Positions 33,112 through 41,453 of a stretch of DNA of 64,000 bases are shown in pieces. The notes under the pieces are model-generated. The model did not search any database. It saw only the letters and a list, made by a program, of their open reading frames with translations, and was not told where the DNA came from. Within the stretch, counting starts at the first letter, position 1; each line of letters opens with the position of its first letter. The stretch covers positions 1 to 64,000 of the forward strand of contig NZ_MOLV01000020.1 of the NCBI RefSeq assembly GCF_001870785.1, written 5' to 3'. The translations under genes and the position numbers were made by a program. The DNA is from Exiguobacterium sp. KRL4. GTDB lineage: Bacteria; Bacillota; Bacilli; Exiguobacteriales; Exiguobacteriaceae.

Positions 33112-34212
33112 TTAATCAATATTTTTCTCTTGAATCATCTCTTCCGTCAACGGTTGGACTTGTTTGATGATCTCCCCGACATTTCGCAACTCGGGATAAA
33201 ACCGCCGGAAGAAATAATCAATCCGGTGGGGGTCGTTGCCGGCGATCGTCACGGCCATACAAATGTAGGCGATGCCGATTCCTTGGCGTGGCAGGAACGG
33301 ATTTGGCATGACCTGGGCACACTTCAAGGCGAGCGGGCTGTGGACGGACACGGCCTCGATCAGTTCGCCGTAATTGCGAATGTCGACGTAGTGGAACATC
33401 CGGATCAATTCGTTGATCAGTTGTTGATCGGAGTCGAGCATCATTTGCGAGGTGACCAGCTGTTTATCTAACGCATTGATGACGGAGGAGTGATCAATGA
33501 AATAGTTTAAGTTGTCCGATGTGATCCGGACTTGATGGGGGTCGGATAAAATCTGTTGGACCGTCTCATCCTCAAATTGTTTTAATTGTTTTTTGATGTT
33601 GACGAACTCCTGATCGGCGATTTCAAGCAGACCGGCGACGCGGCTGAAACTGCGCCGGACTTCGGCCGGGACACTGTTCGGATTTTTATAACCTAAGTCA
33701 TGTTCGATCTCCGCCCAGGCATGCTGTAAAATCGACCGGATCTGGATTTCCGCCGTATGTTCCTTGAAGCGGCCGTATTCGCTGAGCGCTAACCGCTGTT
33801 CGCTTAAGGCGGCGACGAAGTGGACGGACAGGTAACCGAATTCGGTCGTATCGAGTAACGTCGATTTGTCGACCGACTGATCGCGGTCGATCGAAAACTC
33901 ATTTTCAATGATTCGGGCCGCTTCCCGGACATCATCATGAAAATAGGTGACGATCCGGATGCCGGTCAGATCGTGGACGTCGCGGAGAGATTGGTATTTA
34001 TTCGGTTGTCGCAGAACTTTTTGGTACAGGCTCTCCGATTCCTTTGTCCGGGCGACGATCGAATGGTATTTGATGCCGGCTGCGTCAAGCAGTTCCGATA
34101 ATAATACTTTTAATTTATCGGCAAAGGCATCATAGTCTTCCTTTTCATTCACGTATTCGAGCATCATCGTATTTAAGTCTTGAGATTGCACGGATTTCAC
34201 CTTCCTCGTCAT
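33112..34212 (-). CDS. RelA/SpoT-domain protein (long stand-alone alarmone synthetase type)
   Basis: The 366-residue product contains the pppGpp synthetase domain and no hydrolase, TGS or ACT domain. Seen: YQSLRDVHDLTGIRIVTYF near residue 85, FGYLSVHFVAA near 140, and AEIQIRSILQHAWAEIEHDL near 170. About 150 further residues of unknown fold follow. Proteins of this layout are found next to defence or toxin genes in some genomes and as orphan synthetases in others. Here only a MarR gene follows. The start is unsure: ATG 34212 has a weak AGAAG. Whether it makes (p)ppGpp, (p)ppApp or modifies tRNA cannot be read. Confidence 0.82.
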   Translation of the reverse strand: MTRKVKSVQSQDLNTMMLEYVNEKEDYDAFADKLKVLLSELLDAAGIKYHSIVARTKESESLYQKVLRQPNKYQSLRDVHDLTGIRIVTYFHDDVREAARIIENEFSIDRDQSVDKSTLLDTTEFGYLSVHFVAALSEQRLALSEYGRFKEHTAEIQIRSILQHAWAEIEHDLGYKNPNSVPAEVRRSFSRVAGLLEIADQEFVNIKKQLKQFEDETVQQILSDPHQVRITSDNLNYFIDHSSVINALDKQLVTSQMMLDSDQQLINELIRMFHYVDIRNYGELIEAVSVHSPLALKCAQVMPNPFLPRQGIGIAYICMAVTIAGNDPHRIDYFFRRFYPELRNVGEIIKQVQPLTEEMIQEKNID

Positions 34213-34327
34213 ATCTGCTTCTAGCTGTATTGTAGCATTCGTTTTCACAGGACGCACGGGATGACCCTGTTTCAAGGACTGCGCTTCGTGGGAAAGAAAC
34301 AATAGAACATCTGGGAGGGGTGCTAGA

Positions 34328-35467
34328 ATGGAAATCTTGGACGCACGGGCGTTACCCGCCGATCATTCTGATATTTTACATGTCACACCGTCAACGGTCT
34401 ATTTCCGGCGACGACTCGACGGCGATCAGTTTCACATCAGCCGGTTTGACTTGGAAGACCAGGAACAAGTGGATTTGACGACAGAACCGTTACAGGATCA
34501 TGGACCGACCCGACCGTTCGTCAAACAAGGAAAAGTCTATTGTCTCAACGAGCAGGACCGAAATGAAGGAGGCGAGACGTCGTTGGTCGCGCTTGATCTG
34601 CATTCCGGAAAAAGTGAACAGCTTGCTTCGTGGCAACTGGGTGGAGACTTGACGCTTTACTGGGTGCTGAACGCCCGGTATATGGTGTTGTTACACGTCG
34701 ATCAGACGACGACGGCCTTTTTATACGACGTTGAAACACGTCAACAACATGTGATCAAGGATGAACGGTTGTACGGGATAACGGAGAATTACCGCGAACT
34801 CTATTTTTTCCTCGTCACGCTGGAGGCGACGGATTATATCGTCTGTAATGCAAGACTCGATGAATTTTCATTTTACGATGCGCTCGAGAGCGGTGTCATC
34901 TCACCAGAAGATCCGATCGATCATTCCGAAAGTCTGCTGATTGCCTCGCTTGCGACGATCGTCGCGGAAATCGAACAAGGGACCGAGCGACTGTCCTTTC
35001 AGACGTTGTTACGGTTGGAGGGGGAAGGGGATACGGTGCAATATCTGGGTGAACAGACCGGAAACCTTGTCTTTAGCGCCTATACGGAACGGTTAAACGA
35101 AGAGGTGTTTTATGAGATCAAAGATGAATCCGCCATCACGGAACACGAACGGATCCGCTGGAGTGACTATGAGCCGCTTGATTTTACGTATGACGACGTC
35201 GAGTCGACGATCTTCATCGTCAACGAACGTTCCGATCAGCACCATGAAGTGATGAATCTCCGGACCGGTGCCCGTTACTTGGACCGGGACCCGTTCGAAC
35301 GTGTCTTGCGTGACCGGTTTTATCTGCATGAATCGATTGGGGAAGACGCGGAGCCGATGGTGACGGTCTTTGACGGGGAACAAAACGTCCGCCATCGGTT
35401 CGAAGACGCGTATTATATGATCGTGTCCGGCGAACTCGTCATCTTGTCGGTCAACCAACTCAAATAA
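34328..35467 (+). CDS. Unknown 379-residue protein with beta-propeller-like repeats
   Basis: The protein is acidic and strand-rich with repeated short blades (VYFRRRLDGDQFHISRFDL, KVYCLNEQDRNEGGETSLV, TTAFLYDVETRQQHVI, TIFIVNERSDQHHEVMNL), which suggests a beta-propeller fold. It has no signal peptide, membrane segment or enzyme motif. I do not recognise a family. The ATG at 34328 has GGGAGGGG. It is divergent from the RelA/SpoT gene with about 115 bp between, so the two may share a regulatory region. Confidence 0.78.
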   Translation: MEILDARALPADHSDILHVTPSTVYFRRRLDGDQFHISRFDLEDQEQVDLTTEPLQDHGPTRPFVKQGKVYCLNEQDRNEGGETSLVALDLHSGKSEQLASWQLGGDLTLYWVLNARYMVLLHVDQTTTAFLYDVETRQQHVIKDERLYGITENYRELYFFLVTLEATDYIVCNARLDEFSFYDALESGVISPEDPIDHSESLLIASLATIVAEIEQGTERLSFQTLLRLEGEGDTVQYLGEQTGNLVFSAYTERLNEEVFYEIKDESAITEHERIRWSDYEPLDFTYDDVESTIFIVNERSDQHHEVMNLRTGARYLDRDPFERVLRDRFYLHESIGEDAEPMVTVFDGEQNVRHRFEDAYYMIVSGELVILSVNQLK

Positions 35468-35617
35468 AAAAACGAACAGATCACCCGATCACACTGTGAA
35501 TCAAGCAGTGTGATTCTTAAATCCAGACTTTATTTATTTCATATACTGAATGCATTTTATAAAAATAAATAAAAAACCTACGAAGTATCCCTCATCTTTT
35601 TTGAAACACAAGAAAAA

Positions 35618-35656
35618 CCTCTTCCTTTTTGGCCCAATCGACCAAGAAAGAAGAGG
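35618..35656 (-). terminator. Terminator of the ohr gene
   Basis: 15-base arms with two mismatches (35618-35632 with 35642-35656); on the minus strand the stem is followed by TTTTTCTT. Confidence 0.75.
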
Positions 35657-35668
35657 AGAATGGTATGC

Positions 35669-36094
35669 TTATTCTGCGTCGTCAGTTGTTCGTGTGAAGA
35701 TATCGACTTGAATATTTCCAGCTGTTGCGCGTGAGTACGGGCAAACCGTATGCGCGATTTTTCCGAGTTCCGCAGCTTGTTCTTCCGAGACACCACGGAC
35801 GAGGACATCAAGTTCGACGGAAAGTGTGAACCCGTCAGCCGCTTCGTTTAACGTGACATGAGCAGTTACTTCACTTCCGTCATGTTTGATGCCTTGTTTA
35901 CGTGCAACAAGATTTAACGCGGAATCAAAACAAGCTGAGTATCCAGCAGCAAACAATTGCTCCGGGTTTGTCGCTTCCTTTTTTGATCCGGGTACAGGCA
36001 TGGCGAGAGCAACATCCAGGATACCGTCTTCTGATACGACGCGACCATCGCGTCCTCCTACAGCTGTTGCAGATGATGTGAACATAGGTTTCAT
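35669..36094 (-). CDS. ohrA: Organic hydroperoxide resistance peroxidase (Ohr)
   Basis: The 141-residue Ohr/OsmC-family thiol peroxidase reduces organic and fatty-acid hydroperoxides. Both catalytic cysteines are present: the peroxidatic Cys in GYSACFDSAL and the resolving Cys in HTVCPYSRAT. The PEQLFAAGYSACF and SVELDV blocks are also conserved. Two in-frame ATGs, 36100 and 36094, sit 4 and 10 bp after AAAGGA; I prefer 36094. It is divergent from ohrR with the operator between them. Confidence 0.9.
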   Translation of the reverse strand: MKPMFTSSATAVGGRDGRVVSEDGILDVALAMPVPGSKKEATNPEQLFAAGYSACFDSALNLVARKQGIKHDGSEVTAHVTLNEAADGFTLSVELDVLVRGVSEEQAAELGKIAHTVCPYSRATAGNIQVDIFTRTTDDAE

Positions 36095-36137
36095 AATCAT
36101 AACGTCCTTTCGCATTTCATTATTTTTTTAAGTAGCT

Positions 36138-36161
36138 TACAATTAGATTGTATACAATTTA
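36138..36161. promoter_or_regulatory. OhrR operator between ohrA and ohrR
   Basis: TACAATT at 36138-36144 is followed by the perfect palindrome ATTGTATACAAT at 36147-36158. This matches the B. subtilis OhrR-binding pattern of TACAATT/ATTGTA repeats. OhrR would hold both divergent genes down until its Cys is oxidised. Confidence 0.85.
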
Positions 36162-36199
36162 ATAAAAAATACAACTATTTTGCTTGAAGGAGGCTTTTT

Positions 36200-36634
36200 A
36201 TGTCGAATCCCTTATTACTTGAGGAACAACTCTGTTTTCCGTTTTATGCGATTTCCCGTGAAATCACGAAACGGTACCGTCCGTTATTGGAACCACTTGG
36301 ATTAACGTATCCGCAATATCTGGTCATGCTGGTGTTATGGGAAAAAGACCGACAATCGTTAAAGGCGGTTGGTGAACGTTTACACCTCGACTCCGGTACA
36401 TTAACGCCATTGCTGAAAAAGCTGGAAGCATCGGGTGTGATCGAGCGTATCAAAAATCCGGCGGATGAACGACATATCCAAATCACATTGACGGAAAAAG
36501 GAAACAGCTTACGCCACGAAGCGGAACAGATTCCGCTCGCCTTAAAAGAGTTACTGGGTGTGTCGGAAGAGGATTTTGAATTGGTCAAACAAACGTTAAA
36601 CCGGCTGGCGATAAAAATGAACGGAACTGATTAA
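36200..36634 (+). CDS. ohrR: Peroxide-sensing MarR-family repressor OhrR
   Basis: The 144-residue repressor has the N-terminal sensor Cys12 in LEEQLCFPFYAISREITK, the same position as the redox Cys of B. subtilis OhrR. It also has TYPQYLVMLVLWEKD and the winged helix HLDSGTLTPLLKKLEASG and DERHIQITLTEKG. Oxidation of Cys12 by organic peroxides releases the operator at 36138-36161. The downstream half has no extra Cys, so it belongs to the one-Cys type that relies on low-molecular-weight thiols. ATG 36200 has AAGGAGG. Confidence 0.9.
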   Translation: MSNPLLLEEQLCFPFYAISREITKRYRPLLEPLGLTYPQYLVMLVLWEKDRQSLKAVGERLHLDSGTLTPLLKKLEASGVIERIKNPADERHIQITLTEKGNSLRHEAEQIPLALKELLGVSEEDFELVKQTLNRLAIKMNGTD

Positions 36635-36647
36635 CAGTCCCGTTCAT
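36617..36647. terminator. Bidirectional hairpin overlapping the ohrR stop
   Basis: 13-base arms with one mismatch (36617-36629 with 36635-36647) lie between convergent genes; the T run is weak. Confidence 0.6.
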
Positions 36648-36656
36648 GTTCCTTCC

Positions 36657-37112
36657 TTATTTCCGGCGGAAGCCTTCTTCTTCCAAATAATTGGCTGCTT
36701 CTTTATACGAATTAAAAGCTCCGTCGAGCAAGTCGCCGGCATAGACTAACCATGTGTCCAAGTCTTCATTTAACAACGTCAATTCGAACTGATTGTCGTT
36801 GATCCACGTTTCTTCCAACGTTTCGACCGTCTCGACCGTTTCAAGGGCTTTGATCGCATCTTGAAGCAAGAGGATGAGAGCGGGCTCCGAGAATTCCCGG
36901 ATGTTGACGAAACCTTTCCGGTCTTTTTCGTAGCCGGGTAATCCTGCGGCGTAGACAAAACCGTTTCCGTTCGGGTGGAGATGATAGACGACGATTTTTT
37001 TCTCGAACTGGCTTTCAGGGAAATGGAAGTTGACACGGTTCAGTGACACTTCTTTCCGGACGAGTTGTGGGAAAGTCTCGATAATCGTTAATTTTTCTTC
37101 AAATGTTAGCAT
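36657..37112 (-). CDS. Hypothetical protein, 151 residues
   Basis: The soluble protein has an N-terminal helix (FEEKLTIIETFPQLV), a beta sheet with VNFHFPESQFEKKIVVYHL and NGNGFVYAAGLPGY, and a very acidic centre (ETVETVETLEETW). I do not recognise the family and it has no membrane or catalytic motif. The ATG at 37112 has AAGGAGG. It is a single-gene unit. Confidence 0.75.
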   Translation of the reverse strand: MLTFEEKLTIIETFPQLVRKEVSLNRVNFHFPESQFEKKIVVYHLHPNGNGFVYAAGLPGYEKDRKGFVNIREFSEPALILLLQDAIKALETVETVETLEETWINDNQFELTLLNEDLDTWLVYAGDLLDGAFNSYKEAANYLEEEGFRRK

Positions 37113-37245
37113 GGTTCCTCCTTGAAATACATTTCTACTCTTTTATATATGCGATGATTCGCAGGGAAATGTCAACGTCTGATTGATCGCGCTGAAACTT
37201 CAACGGGTCTCCTCCCGTATGGAAAAACGAAAGGCAGGAGATTTT

Positions 37246-37749
37246 ATGCAATCGAATCACCCGACCGAAAACTGGCAACACTTGCCACGCGCTTCGGTAA
37301 CCGCTGAACGTCAATCCGTCGGTATCCAGTATACCATTTATACGCTACTCGTCGGAGTCGCGACATTCGTCCAAATCAAGTGGCTGGATCTATCTCCCTG
37401 GTGGATGTGGATCGTGGTCGCTATCTTACTGATGTTATTTTTACTACAGTTTGTTTATATCCCTGACATCCGCCAACGGTATTTTAAATACCGGGTGGAT
37501 GACGAATTTTTAGTCGTCGAGTTTGGGATCCTTGTGCTCCGTCACGTCGTCACGCCGCTCGTCAAAGTCCAAATCATCGATACGTCGTCCGGTCCGCTAC
37601 TGCGTCGTCTGGATTTGATGAATATGAACGTTCATACAGCATCCGGACAAATCGAATTACCGGGACTTGATGTCACCCAAGCGACGATACTGCGGCGAAA
37701 AATCGAAAGTTTTGCGAAACTGGAAGAACAAGAGGAGGAGTCGTTATGA
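37246..37749 (+). CDS. YdbS-type membrane-flanked PH-domain protein
   Basis: The 167-residue protein has two membrane helices (IQYTIYTLLVGVATFVQIKW and WWMWIVVAILLMLFLLQFVY) followed by a bacterial PH (bPH_2) domain with FKYRVDDEFLVVEFGI and LVKVQIIDTSSGPLLRRLDL. YdbS and YdbT pairs occur together in Bacilli and are linked to resistance to membrane-active peptides in some species. ATG 37246 has CAGGAGA. The stop overlaps the next start by 4 bp (ATGA). Confidence 0.88.
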   Translation: MQSNHPTENWQHLPRASVTAERQSVGIQYTIYTLLVGVATFVQIKWLDLSPWWMWIVVAILLMLFLLQFVYIPDIRQRYFKYRVDDEFLVVEFGILVLRHVVTPLVKVQIIDTSSGPLLRRLDLMNMNVHTASGQIELPGLDVTQATILRRKIESFAKLEEQEEESL

Positions 37750-39215
37750 CACGGCGCGTCCATCCACTGTTCATCTTGATGACCACGTTGACCCATCTCC
37801 GGTCACTCGTCATCCCGATTGCCGTCATCTTGTTCAACGATTTAAAAAACGACGGCTTTGGTTTTTATACGATGATCGGTGTTGCCGTTGTCAGTCTCAT
37901 CATCTTAATCTTCGGCATCGTCTCTTGGTACTTTTATACGTTTACGATTGATGAACAATCGATCCGGGTCAATAAAGGCGTATTCCGTAAAAGTGAGCGG
38001 ACGACCCAACGCCAACGCATCGAGTCGATTGGTATCAATCAGAACGTGCTGGAACGGTTGCTGGGTCTTGCGACCTTGACCGTCGAGACTGCGTCTGACA
38101 GTGGCAAACCGGAAGTCGAGTTAAAGGGAGTCCGGCTCGACTTCGCGAAACAGTTAAAGTCGACGATCGGGACAGGGGCGACGCAACCTGCTTTAGAACA
38201 AGAGGTGGGTGAAACCTACACGGTCAGTCTGATGGATCTTTTGTTTGCAGGTGCCTTGTCTGGACGACTGGGTCTTGCACTTGTTGGTTTCGGGGCTGTC
38301 TATCAATTCGTCAATCGCTTCATCGAACAATACATCAGTCAAGTCTTCAATGAATTGTTGCATCTCTCCTTGTTACTGTTACTTGTCATCGGAGGTGCTG
38401 TCCTCTTCCTCATCTATGTTGGCTCGATACTTGTTTTCATCCTTCGGTACGGCTCGTTCCGGGCGACGTTGAACAAACGACGGATGACGATCGGTTACGG
38501 ATTGGTGAACCGGACTGAAGTCGTGTTTCATCAAGACAAGGTTCAGGCACTCGTCATCGAGGAAAATTGGATCAAACGTCGGTTCAAGCGAGCCCACCTG
38601 TCCCTGCACATCATCTCGGCAAATGGGGAAGAAGAAAAACTATTGTTACACCCCTTCATCCGTGTCGCGGATATCGACCGCTTTTTGCACCGGTTTTTAC
38701 CGCGTTTCGAACAACTCATACCAGAAAAACGTGCCGTCGACCGTGGATTTTTTTATATCGTCCGTTGGCCGCTTTTAGGGTACGCCAGTTTGTTGACCGT
38801 CTTGAACGGGGCACTCATTTACTGGTTACCGGAGTCGATCCGCTATTTGGGTCTAATTTTATTTTTGTTCCTGCCGCTGTATTACATCCTTGCCCGGTCC
38901 GGGTACAAAAATACACGGTATGGGTATCAGAACGATTTATTTGTCTTACGGAAGGAACTCGTTAATCGGGAAACGATTTATGCGCCACGTCTAAAAATCG
39001 AAGCCTTTTCGAGTCAAGTGTCACGGTTTCTGGAAGAGAAGGATATTTTGAAGTTCCAGATCACGCTTCGTGGATCAGGTGTGTTCCAGGCGGGGTATTT
39101 CACTCAGGCCGAATTCGTCGAAGTCTTAGGTTGGTACCAACAGACGTTTCTTAAACCGATTCCGCCGGCAGCAGGGACAGATCCATCAGATGGCGAATAT
39201 GTCGAAGAAACCTAG
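37746..39215 (+). CDS. YdbT-type PH-domain membrane protein
   Basis: The 489-residue protein contains membrane helices and three bPH_2 units, the first with TFTIDEQSIRVNKGVFRKSERTTQRQRI (split here as consecutive motifs TIDEQSIRVNKGVF and RKSERTTQRQRIES). The second follows FRATLNKRRMTIGYGLVNR, and the third lies near residues 395-460. It would form a complex with YdbS in the membrane; its biochemical role is unknown. A hydrolase-like gene follows 21 bp later. Confidence 0.88.
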   Translation: MTRRVHPLFILMTTLTHLRSLVIPIAVILFNDLKNDGFGFYTMIGVAVVSLIILIFGIVSWYFYTFTIDEQSIRVNKGVFRKSERTTQRQRIESIGINQNVLERLLGLATLTVETASDSGKPEVELKGVRLDFAKQLKSTIGTGATQPALEQEVGETYTVSLMDLLFAGALSGRLGLALVGFGAVYQFVNRFIEQYISQVFNELLHLSLLLLLVIGGAVLFLIYVGSILVFILRYGSFRATLNKRRMTIGYGLVNRTEVVFHQDKVQALVIEENWIKRRFKRAHLSLHIISANGEEEKLLLHPFIRVADIDRFLHRFLPRFEQLIPEKRAVDRGFFYIVRWPLLGYASLLTVLNGALIYWLPESIRYLGLILFLFLPLYYILARSGYKNTRYGYQNDLFVLRKELVNRETIYAPRLKIEAFSSQVSRFLEEKDILKFQITLRGSGVFQAGYFTQAEFVEVLGWYQQTFLKPIPPAAGTDPSDGEYVEET

Positions 39216-39236
39216 GAACGGAAGGAAGTGGATGTT

Positions 39237-40163
39237 GTGCGCAGATGGTTAGTCGTCATCTTGATGATCGTACTTGGTGTCGTTGGTCTGATTCTGTATG
39301 ACGGATACCGGATGCAACACACCTTGATCGGGCAGTCGGAGACCACCCGGCTGATACCAGAACCGAAAATAGAGAAGACAACATCCGATGAACGCTGGTT
39401 TTCGCGTCAGGACGTCGAGCAAAAGAACTGGACGACGGATGGTCTGACGCGAGTCGGACAGTACCTGCCCGCCGTGAAGGCTTCGGAAAAAACGGTCATC
39501 GTCGTCCCGGACGACACACGATTTGGATCAACGCTTGCCTATCCGCTGATCCGTTTTTATCACGAACAGTTGGGATATAACGTCTTCGTCCCGGTACGAC
39601 GTGGGCATGTGCCCAGTGCGGGAACATTGAACTACGGATGGATCGATCGATTGGATTTGATCGACTGGACGAATTGGTTGATCCAAGAAACGGACACACG
39701 TCACGTCCTCTATCACGGAGTGGGTGTCGGAGGTGCGACGGTTCTGCTGGCCGCAGGTGAAACGACCGTCCCGAAACAAGTGAAGGTCGTCATTGCGGAA
39801 GGGGCCTATGCGCGTCTCGATGATTGGTTCCATTCGTTAGCGAAAGTAAATCTGTCCTATCCGGCGGGCCTCTCCCTTGCGGCTGCCAGTATCTTGAATA
39901 AGATGCAACAAGATTTCTTTTACGGCGACGTTTCTGTCACCCGTCAGACGAGCCAAATCCGGATACCGGCTCTGTTCATTCATGGCACTGACGATACGAT
40001 TGTCCCTTCACGAATGGTGTATGAACTGTATCAAGCGAAGCCGGGCATCAAACAATTGTATCCGGTCCGGGGAGCAGGACATGGAGAAACCTACTCGACC
40101 AATCCGGAAAATTATGAAAAACGGCTCCGGTTGTTTGTCCAACCGTTTTTAGAAGCACCTTAA
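39237..40163 (+). CDS. Alpha/beta-hydrolase-fold protein lacking the nucleophilic Ser
   Basis: After an N-terminal membrane helix (RRWLVVILMIVLGVVGLIL), the 308-residue protein has the YqkD-like hydrolase fold: NYGWIDRLDLIDWTNWL, the elbow YHGVGVGGATVL, then ALFIHGTDDTIVPS (acid) and RGAGHGETY (His). The elbow reads G161-V-G163-V-G165, so Gly replaces the Ser of GxSxG while Asp and His remain. It may be a pseudoenzyme or use another nucleophile. GTG 39228 overlaps AAGGAA, so I prefer GTG 39237. It is the last gene of the ydbS-ydbT operon. Confidence 0.8.
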   Translation: MRRWLVVILMIVLGVVGLILYDGYRMQHTLIGQSETTRLIPEPKIEKTTSDERWFSRQDVEQKNWTTDGLTRVGQYLPAVKASEKTVIVVPDDTRFGSTLAYPLIRFYHEQLGYNVFVPVRRGHVPSAGTLNYGWIDRLDLIDWTNWLIQETDTRHVLYHGVGVGGATVLLAAGETTVPKQVKVVIAEGAYARLDDWFHSLAKVNLSYPAGLSLAAASILNKMQQDFFYGDVSVTRQTSQIRIPALFIHGTDDTIVPSRMVYELYQAKPGIKQLYPVRGAGHGETYSTNPENYEKRLRLFVQPFLEAP

Positions 40164-40165
40164 CG

Positions 40166-40214
40166 AACGTGTCACGCCTCGCTGCTTTGATCGCGGTCAG
40201 GTGTGGCACGTTTT
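40166..40214 (+). terminator. Terminator after the hydrolase-like gene
   Basis: 14-base arms with two mismatches (40166-40179 with 40199-40212) are followed by TTTTC. Confidence 0.65.
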
Positions 40215-40311
40215 CGCATTGACCTTGTTTTGGATAGGATAAATATACCAATTCCACTTGCGTATGCTACGCTAGTTGTATCTTTTACAAATAAAGGGGC
40301 AGGTGATAACT

Positions 40312-41100
40312 ATGTACGATTTGAGATGGATCGGGTCGGAAAATACGTTCGTCGACGACATCTCGATCGAATCCATTGGTCCGATCACCGTCGGACGGTT
40401 TGGCGGGTGCAGTCGTTCCGGGCAGACCAAAAATGAAGATGGGTGCCTGATCTGGATCGGACAGGACTGGGAGTGGACGATGGTACTCGATGCACACGAT
40501 ACGGCAGAAAGTGCTTCGTTAGTAGTCGATCAGTTTACAAAACATCGGATCGTAATCGAACAGATTCTGGGTGAGGAACCGGCGACCATGTTTGCTTCAT
40601 TAGAACGTCTAGTCCTCGACTTACTACAAGAAGAGAGCTTTCGGACCGCTTGTCGCAACGTGCAAGGGGAGACGGCATGTCTGTTTCTCGTCCGAAAAGG
40701 AAAATATATCTGGTGGTTATCGGTCGGCGATGTCGTCGCCTATCTGTTTCACCCGGATTTAAGGAAACATCGTCAGTTCAAACTGAATGAACGACAATTC
40801 TTCGAATGGATCGGTCGGGTCAACACGTTTGACTTGCCTGTCCCGTGTTATACACGGGGGATCCGGGAATTACGACGAGGGGTCAACCGGATTCTGTTGA
40901 CGACGGATGGATTGATCGAATGCCCGGGCACACCGTTTCAAGACTCGGCAAAAGTCGAAGCGGTATTTGAGAGACCTGAGACGGCAGTCGAGCGACTGCT
41001 GACGACGATCGAGCGACAGGGTGTCCGAGATAGTACGACGCTGTTGACATGGGAAGTCGTCATCGATGAGACCGTTACAGAACCAGGCAACGCTAAATAA
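40312..41100 (+). CDS. PP2C-type protein phosphatase
   Basis: The 262-residue Mn2+/Mg2+-dependent Ser/Thr phosphatase has the family motifs: SRSGQTKNEDGCLIW, DAHD in place of DGHG, GETACLFLV, SVGDVVAYL, RILLTTDGLIE and RDSTTLLTWEV. Key metal-binding Asp residues (NEDG, DAHD, TTDG, RDST) are kept. It has no sensor or membrane segment. The kinase partner is unknown. The ATG at 40312 has GGGGCAGGTG. A terminator follows directly. Confidence 0.85.
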   Translation: MYDLRWIGSENTFVDDISIESIGPITVGRFGGCSRSGQTKNEDGCLIWIGQDWEWTMVLDAHDTAESASLVVDQFTKHRIVIEQILGEEPATMFASLERLVLDLLQEESFRTACRNVQGETACLFLVRKGKYIWWLSVGDVVAYLFHPDLRKHRQFKLNERQFFEWIGRVNTFDLPVPCYTRGIRELRRGVNRILLTTDGLIECPGTPFQDSAKVEAVFERPETAVERLLTTIERQGVRDSTTLLTWEVVIDETVTEPGNAK

Positions 41101-41151
41101 AAGCATGACCCGTCTTTTCCGTCCGCGCTGGAAAGGGGGTCATGCTTTTAT
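41099..41151. terminator. Bidirectional terminator, PP2C / small gene
   Basis: AAAAGCATGACCC pairs with GGGTCATGCTTTT (41099-41111 with about 41137-41149), with an inner TTTTCC/GGAAAG stem. Confidence 0.88.
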
Positions 41152-41306
41152 TGTGAGTCGAGAAGTTCGTCGGTAGCATGTAGATGGGGCGGTTCCAGTT
41201 GAAGCGGATCAGGATCCGCTTCTTTTTCTGAATGCGTCAACGGGAGAGCGATCCCGACGCTGGTCAATAAGGCAATCAACGTGGCATTGGTCAACGTGTG
41301 GTGCAT
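41148..41306 (-). CDS. Small membrane-anchored protein, 52 residues
   Basis: ATG 41306 follows AAAAAGGAG by 9 bp. The peptide has a short N-terminal hydrophobic segment (TNATLIALLTSVGIALPL) and a polar, acidic C-terminal half (SEKEADPDPLQLEPPHLH). No family is known to me. Its 3' end touches the terminator shared with the PP2C gene. Confidence 0.62.
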   Translation of the reverse strand: MHHTLTNATLIALLTSVGIALPLTHSEKEADPDPLQLEPPHLHATDELLDSQ

Positions 41307-41453
41307 CTGACTTCACTCCTTTTTTTTAAAAGAAACCAACCTTTTTCACTATTCTGAATATTTATTTGTGATTCGTCAAGTAATCGTCATCTTCCGAGTA
41401 TTACTTTTTCCCGTTAAACCGGTATACTTAAACATGAAAAAGGGGGATCTCGC

